This document shows positions 60,501-64,000 of a DNA stretch of 64,000 nt, one piece after another. Both the position numbers and the translations under genes were made by a program. The stretch is from a virus. Within the stretch, counting starts at the first letter, position 1. Every line of letters begins with the position of its first letter. The stretch covers positions 1 to 64,000 of IMG/VR virus record IMGVR_UViG_3300030106_005509. One strand, written 5' to 3'. The notes beneath the pieces were generated by a model that worked only from the letters and a program-made list of their open reading frames with translations, was not told the origin of the DNA and did no database searches.

Positions 60501-63500
60501 ACTACTGGGGAAGAACTGGGCTTTATCCAACAGCCGATGAACCAAGCTACGTAGTCAATACCTGTTTAGGAGCTGGTCCCGGAGAAAAGATAATAGAAGC
60601 CGCTTCAAACACCACGCCAATTGTTGTAAGAAGCACTGGTCATAGCCTTAAAGATGGAGACCATATACAAGTTAAAGAAGTTTCTGGGAATTTGTCTGCC
60701 AATGTAATGACTCTTAGAGAGTTTATGGAGGAACAGTGGGGTAAAAAACTAGCCGCAAAGTGCAAAGCGGAAACCTGTGATGATCCTTATTATCCATTTG
60801 CTGTATGTCCTTGTAATGGGTCAAAATCTTATAAAGATGATTCTGGTGTAGATCATTGCAGTGGGGTGATAATAGATGGCGAAGATCCTCTTCCAGCAGA
60901 CTTTTTTGTAGTAAAAGTCATTAATTCTGATGAATTTGCTTTATACACATGTGATGGATTTCCTGTAGATGGAAGAGTAAACACTTTAATTGGCGCAGAC
61001 TTTGCAAAATGCGAATCTTCAAACCCAGATCTATTTCCTAGATTATGTGCTTCAACTTTTTCTTCTGCTCATGAAGTTCCTACAACTAATTCCACTGTAA
61101 CCTTGAATAACGGTAAGTATGAAGTCGTCAGTGCAGCAGAAACAAAGTTTGAAAATGAATCAACCTGTCAGTCATATGGAAACTGTCTTCTTTTCAATCC
61201 GCCTTATGGAACTGGAACAACCCTTACAGAATCTGAATGTAGCTTATTAGCTAGTCAATATGATCACATTGATGTCGATGTTAAAGATGGCGCAGTCACC
61301 TATAAATACTACGAGTTAACCGGCGGTGCAGGACCAGCCTGTGGAAATGAGTGTTTTGAACCTTTACAATGGATAACTGAAAAAAATCTAGAAGCCATGC
61401 AGGGTAAGGGTACAGATCCAGAAGAGGGAGGATTGTCTAACTATCCATACTGCCCATTCACCGGCTATTGGCGTCAAAGTGATATAGTAGACCCGTATAT
61501 GGGACCGCCTAAAAATGATTACAGAATAGGCTGGAAAGAATTCTATAAAAAAGATACATCAAAAGCTGAAGACTATTATGTATGGATGGATCAAGAAGAG
61601 ACATGCCCTGTCTGCTGTGATCATTTCATGCCTAAAAAATTAAAAGCAACAGTAGCTGGTCATGCAGCTCACGGCGCTAGTACCATGCTAAACAGCTTGA
61701 TGTTAATAGGTAGTGTTACTACGACAATGCATGATCCTGATTCTGATGTCTGTATGGAAAGACCTAGTGGGAGTAACGGCGGATGGTCAGAAAGCTCAGA
61801 TATTAAAGATGGAATGTCTGGTGTCCCAGCAGAAGAAAGTTGGCAAGACCAATGTAATAGTGATGATGAGACTGAAAGAGAATTAGTAAAAGGCAAAAAA
61901 CAACAAGAAGTTCCTTGCGGTATTAATAAATGCACAGGTGAATTCCATCCTCATGTCATAAATTACTGGGGACTGCCTGTAGGTGGAGAGTTCTGTTGTG
62001 ATTGTGGAACTTATAACACAGAGCCTTTGAATTGGGGTCCTAACAATAAGCCTGCTGGTCCGGGACATCATAAGTGTTTTAAGTGCAGTAATGCTATAAG
62101 ATTTAATGACAACTGGACAGGTCTCGGAGGCCACATATCACATCCAGACAGTTCTGTGTGGGAGTGGGCAACTTCAGGCGCTTTGGTAGATAAAAACCGC
62201 GCTCTATGCTGTGAAGCTGAATGTAATCCGGGAGCAGGAGCTGGAACTTACCCAACTGCTCAAATGGTCATGGATGCTGCTCCTGATGGATGCAATCATA
62301 CAATAGGAAGCCTTACATGTAAGACTATGGATGTTGGCGGTGGCGGCGGAGAGGGCGGCGACGATGGAGAAGGCGAAGGCGGCGATGATGGTGGCGACGG
62401 TGGCGACGGTGGCGACGGTGGTGGCGGTGGTGACGATCCCGGTGATGCCGATGGCGGTGATGATAGCGGCGGTAGCACTTACGAAATGTGCATTTGCGGT
62501 GAAGACACTGGAGAAGCAAGTCAAGAAGGGATACCATGTTTCGGTTTCCCAAATGGAAGACCGATGAAATGCGAGCCTCCTGAAATTACAGGCTACCAAA
62601 TGGCGGGATGTCCATCAGGCAAAGGAGAAGTACATAGCAACGCAGAAGCACAGGGAGATGGATGTGGAGATCCAAACGTCTTTGCAATGCCAACAACTGA
62701 GTGTTATGATTTCGTACCTCGTCAAGGAATAGGCTACACAGGAGGTGATTATGATATCAAAGATGGTTGTTCAGGTCTTAGCTCAACGACAATCGACCTG
62801 AATTACAATGGCTCTCACTGGGTTTCTAACTGGGAACCCATGATGGGGGATTCTCCCTCTACTAGAAAATTAGGTAGCGGCAAAACACACACCGAATTTG
62901 TTGGGGGAATGTCTTGCAATCACTATCCAAATGTTGGCGCTCAATCAATATGTGCTGCTGGATATCCCGGATGTGTGGCTTATGACAAAGATACGTGTAA
63001 GGTTTGTGGCGGTAAATGGTTAAATCCAGAACCATTCCGATTAGCAGAGTCTACAGGTGGCGATTCAGATTTACCTATGGATGGAAATTGCGGCCAATGC
63101 GCAACAAGAAGCTTTACCGGCTATATAAAAGGTAGCAATTTAGGCCCTCCAGTTCCAACTCCATCAAAAGACGCTTTCCTAATGAGATTCCGTCTTGGGT
63201 GTGGAGGAAACTTCCAGCAATACTATGGCTCGGATGTGTTAAAAAATGGTGATTACTATCAAAACAACCAACTTAACATGTACATTGAAGTCAGTTCGTG
63301 TAAGTATAATTCCTGCAACAAACTAGCAGCCTTCAACGCCTTCAGACCTCCATGCCCTAACTCTTTAATAATAAACGACCCTAAAAATTCTGGCGGGCTG
63401 ACCGTCGATAGGGATGGAAAAATAGAGGACACTATATCAAGAACGATATCTGGAGGTAGTGGAGGAGATTTCAAATTAGCTGTCAATGGAGGAGATCCAT

Positions 63501-64000
63501 ACTGGAACGTACCTCAGTGTATCATTAATGGTCCTACTTCTGGTATCACAGGTTATTGCAGGTATAAGGTTCGTGGTCCTGCGGGAAGCGATGCCGCTCC
63601 AAATACTATAAAACCTTTTGATTGCAACAAACCCGCACCTCCAATAGAAGAATTACATCAAACTACTACTGTTGCCTATTGTCACTCTCTTGATGATGAG
63701 GGAACCTGCGAAGGAAAAGAGTTAGATGAATTTTGTTACGCAGAAGCATTCCCAGAGGGCTGTACTGGTGAGTTCATTCCCGGAGGGCGAGGGGCTGAAT
63801 TTTCAGGCACAGAATGGGATATGGACAATTGTCCAGCACAGCCAGCTGATCTTGATTGGGTTGGTAGCACTCCTACTGTAGATCTTCGCCGTCATGTAAA
63901 TCCTTCTGCTGGGTTTAACGATTGTTATAGCATAGGCTCCAATATTGATTTTGTATTTTCAGACCCAAGTGTTTGTGATGCTGCTTTTCCATGTACAGAG
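57509..64000 (+). CDS. Giant cysteine-rich tail protein, at least 2,164 aa, C-terminus beyond window
   Basis: From the ATG at 57509 (AAAGGT nine bases upstream) I followed the frame codon by codon to 64000 without a stop, giving 2,164 codons with consistent codon use. The protein continues past the window. It has many cysteine motifs: CxxxxGGxW-type (TCEDPVAGGTWETS, ACEGKGGAWD, CKVCGGKWLNPE) and zinc-ribbon-like CCDCG with KCFKC around 1495-1530. A long His/Trp segment (HWHSLAYWFEHDWIAYDLFR) lies near residue 860. A Gly/Asp linker of about 46 residues lies near 1609-1655. No catalytic family is recognised. Position after the hub-like and Cys-rich genes suggests a tail-tip or host-contact fibre. 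The reading frame is certain; the function is not. Confidence 0.8.
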   Translation, partial: MGIGDNFDTSNIGLRNARTGRKSGHGHSWMDDNGGHPCNIGCGCKEVFYGAEGNCSLPPEIRVSILQVPSYCSDNNTDPETTNNVTTVFGESATADKTATQCEANNGVCKKDGAEIFQFNREGTIIEIVDKYTCEDPVAGGTWETSGTFHKTSRTVARAKQESADSFLLRYKNGAWRGRRACRQTPDPYLNDSGSSYRMFGKEGHIYDPVGGATPGARFGRTSRGKGTVPRIDSMLGEAPREAKFGTHSLRSFLIEWLPNDVPYGTAEPVHIQKMKNIILMGSEETDTDIMDKLGASFDEIDVPDEDPINKVTAKAGKLTKVIATANPFLENYKEAIAVLHESNDSYDENLGCLQNGERFHIPHACARLLPNGDMEMASKRYQVCYKEVCTGANETSKLACEGKGGAWDIQFISDSEPTAGHETSCEASGGKTFTGLKYLDESECAEEAKCLTEDDDEESSTFGELIDAEDDDGNVITDKYECLARSIGNTYKELDPADIPSVGDFGGTVEPINHWTHEWQELHTDDAAAITNKLDLIIGSSYSAGNACCDGHIDRKSPGWHNSIRNANQYGSRAAEVQNTCTGEYEEVTLIPGRPSGSVVDLLGGTGGGPSFHSSQRADQAQYDDISMGGFTLVHKPCTFYGNCFAEGAEDAGVGQVTVLRIPMDQIMNCSNLRLTDAQDKTFGWKEQFGWWGNPAGFYPGDPQEEKDIPFTGRHLNYCHTRGGMGDGNDDGIADWTSIGKQTHSFYGNAGGEHWDTHGNTNFNFGSCAIALYWENQMGLVPHNSRSFHKPGDWALRKLNLQPQPFKATEAKQNSYKSLREAQRDKNLFDLWLNSFFLGGDIDQVLVSGILGGQRLHWHSLAYWFEHDWIAYDLFRDAQGKIRVGDLKVHFKRIGDELKRANAGKMGRFDHGGMGSTGGPRQYPIWNIFDHPRKRTDGWLEDGEYPDDHWEKDNGFKEGYTWHLITHAKTILGPHASMMADVYHNRKEKGKIHDSLDYWGRTGLYPTADEPSYVVNTCLGAGPGEKIIEAASNTTPIVVRSTGHSLKDGDHIQVKEVSGNLSANVMTLREFMEEQWGKKLAAKCKAETCDDPYYPFAVCPCNGSKSYKDDSGVDHCSGVIIDGEDPLPADFFVVKVINSDEFALYTCDGFPVDGRVNTLIGADFAKCESSNPDLFPRLCASTFSSAHEVPTTNSTVTLNNGKYEVVSAAETKFENESTCQSYGNCLLFNPPYGTGTTLTESECSLLASQYDHIDVDVKDGAVTYKYYELTGGAGPACGNECFEPLQWITEKNLEAMQGKGTDPEEGGLSNYPYCPFTGYWRQSDIVDPYMGPPKNDYRIGWKEFYKKDTSKAEDYYVWMDQEETCPVCCDHFMPKKLKATVAGHAAHGASTMLNSLMLIGSVTTTMHDPDSDVCMERPSGSNGGWSESSDIKDGMSGVPAEESWQDQCNSDDETERELVKGKKQQEVPCGINKCTGEFHPHVINYWGLPVGGEFCCDCGTYNTEPLNWGPNNKPAGPGHHKCFKCSNAIRFNDNWTGLGGHISHPDSSVWEWATSGALVDKNRALCCEAECNPGAGAGTYPTAQMVMDAAPDGCNHTIGSLTCKTMDVGGGGGEGGDDGEGEGGDDGGDGGDGGDGGGGGDDPGDADGGDDSGGSTYEMCICGEDTGEASQEGIPCFGFPNGRPMKCEPPEITGYQMAGCPSGKGEVHSNAEAQGDGCGDPNVFAMPTTECYDFVPRQGIGYTGGDYDIKDGCSGLSSTTIDLNYNGSHWVSNWEPMMGDSPSTRKLGSGKTHTEFVGGMSCNHYPNVGAQSICAAGYPGCVAYDKDTCKVCGGKWLNPEPFRLAESTGGDSDLPMDGNCGQCATRSFTGYIKGSNLGPPVPTPSKDAFLMRFRLGCGGNFQQYYGSDVLKNGDYYQNNQLNMYIEVSSCKYNSCNKLAAFNAFRPPCPNSLIINDPKNSGGLTVDRDGKIEDTISRTISGGSGGDFKLAVNGGDPYWNVPQCIINGPTSGITGYCRYKVRGPAGSDAAPNTIKPFDCNKPAPPIEELHQTTTVAYCHSLDDEGTCEGKELDEFCYAEAFPEGCTGEFIPGGRGAEFSGTEWDMDNCPAQPADLDWVGSTPTVDLRRHVNPSAGFNDCYSIGSNIDFVFSDPSVCDAAFPCTE
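62334..62472 (+). repeat. Gly/Asp-coding low-complexity tract with 9-bp repeats
   Basis: The tract codes almost only Gly, Asp and Glu. Three perfect copies of GGTGGCGAC lie at 62390-62416. Its GC content is far above the surroundings. It is probably a flexible domain linker in the giant tail protein. Reverse-strand open frames seen here are a by-product of this composition. Confidence 0.85.

Noticed and set aside
62204-62599. Several overlapping reverse and forward open frames rich in Pro, Ser, His, Ala or Thr
   Set aside because: They are shadows of the Gly/Asp low-complexity tract of the giant tail protein.
1-64000. tRNA genes, CRISPR arrays, insertion sequences, integrase, lysis genes
   Set aside because: I saw no cloverleaf, no regularly spaced repeat array, no transposase or integrase motif and no endolysin or holin signature. 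A short or degenerate copy could escape reading by eye.

Overview
This window is part of the genome of a large, AT-rich tailed phage (Caudoviricetes), probably marine. The sequence shows a terminase, portal, protease-scaffold and HK97-type capsid series. It also shows a tail tube gene and a 4,413-residue tape measure protein, but no recognisable tail sheath gene, so a siphovirus-like phage with a very long non-contractile tail is the simplest reading. Marine origin is inferred from the style of the fibre proteins and from the carbohydrate and sulfation genes. Strong AGGAG-type ribosome binding sites and one classical sigma70-type promoter suggest a host with ordinary bacterial expression signals. 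The host itself cannot be named from the sequence.

Layout. (1) 1-1509, minus strand: small genes with early character, comprising a cut-off hypothetical protein, a 37-residue membrane peptide, a small membrane protein, an HNH homing-type endonuclease and a small helix-turn-helix protein. (2) 1543-5797, plus strand: a gp55-like sigma factor, a coiled-coil DNA-binding protein (possible small terminase), a sulfotransferase-like protein, GDP-mannose 4,6-dehydratase, an HNH nuclease and an ERCC4-type nuclease. (3) 5781-13225: head module, with large terminase, portal, prohead protease fused to a scaffold that has its own internal start, decoration protein and major capsid protein. (4) 13337-27780: a fibre and sugar-chemistry island with two large paralogous fibres, a phosphoribosyltransferase-HAD fusion, a sulfotransferase, a methyltransferase, a WavE-like protein, an S74 self-cleaving fibre and a beta-helix protein. 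(5) 27788-29976: probable neck proteins. (6) 30043-64000: tail tube, two paralogous chaperone-like genes, the giant tape measure, and tail-tip genes ending in a cysteine-rich open frame of at least 2,164 codons that leaves the window.

Regulation. Five plus-strand sites carry (A/G)GTGTATAAT, four of them exactly TGGTGTATAAT, with no shared -35 box. They sit before the sigma operon, portal, protease, fibre island and tail tube. They look like late promoters read by the phage sigma factor at 1725. Hairpins with T-runs lie directly before the ribosome binding sites of the gene at 31110 and of the tape measure, which suggests stepwise attenuation from abundant tube protein to scarce tape measure.

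Most unusual content: a tape measure with five spaced TDTVPAMLTPGEFV-type motifs that divide it into segments, one holding a candidate PD-(D/E)XK nuclease signature and another a candidate ADP-ribosyltransferase signature; the late promoter and sigma pair; the nested scaffold; and the cysteine-rich tail-tip proteins that share a C-x(n)-GG-x-W motif.
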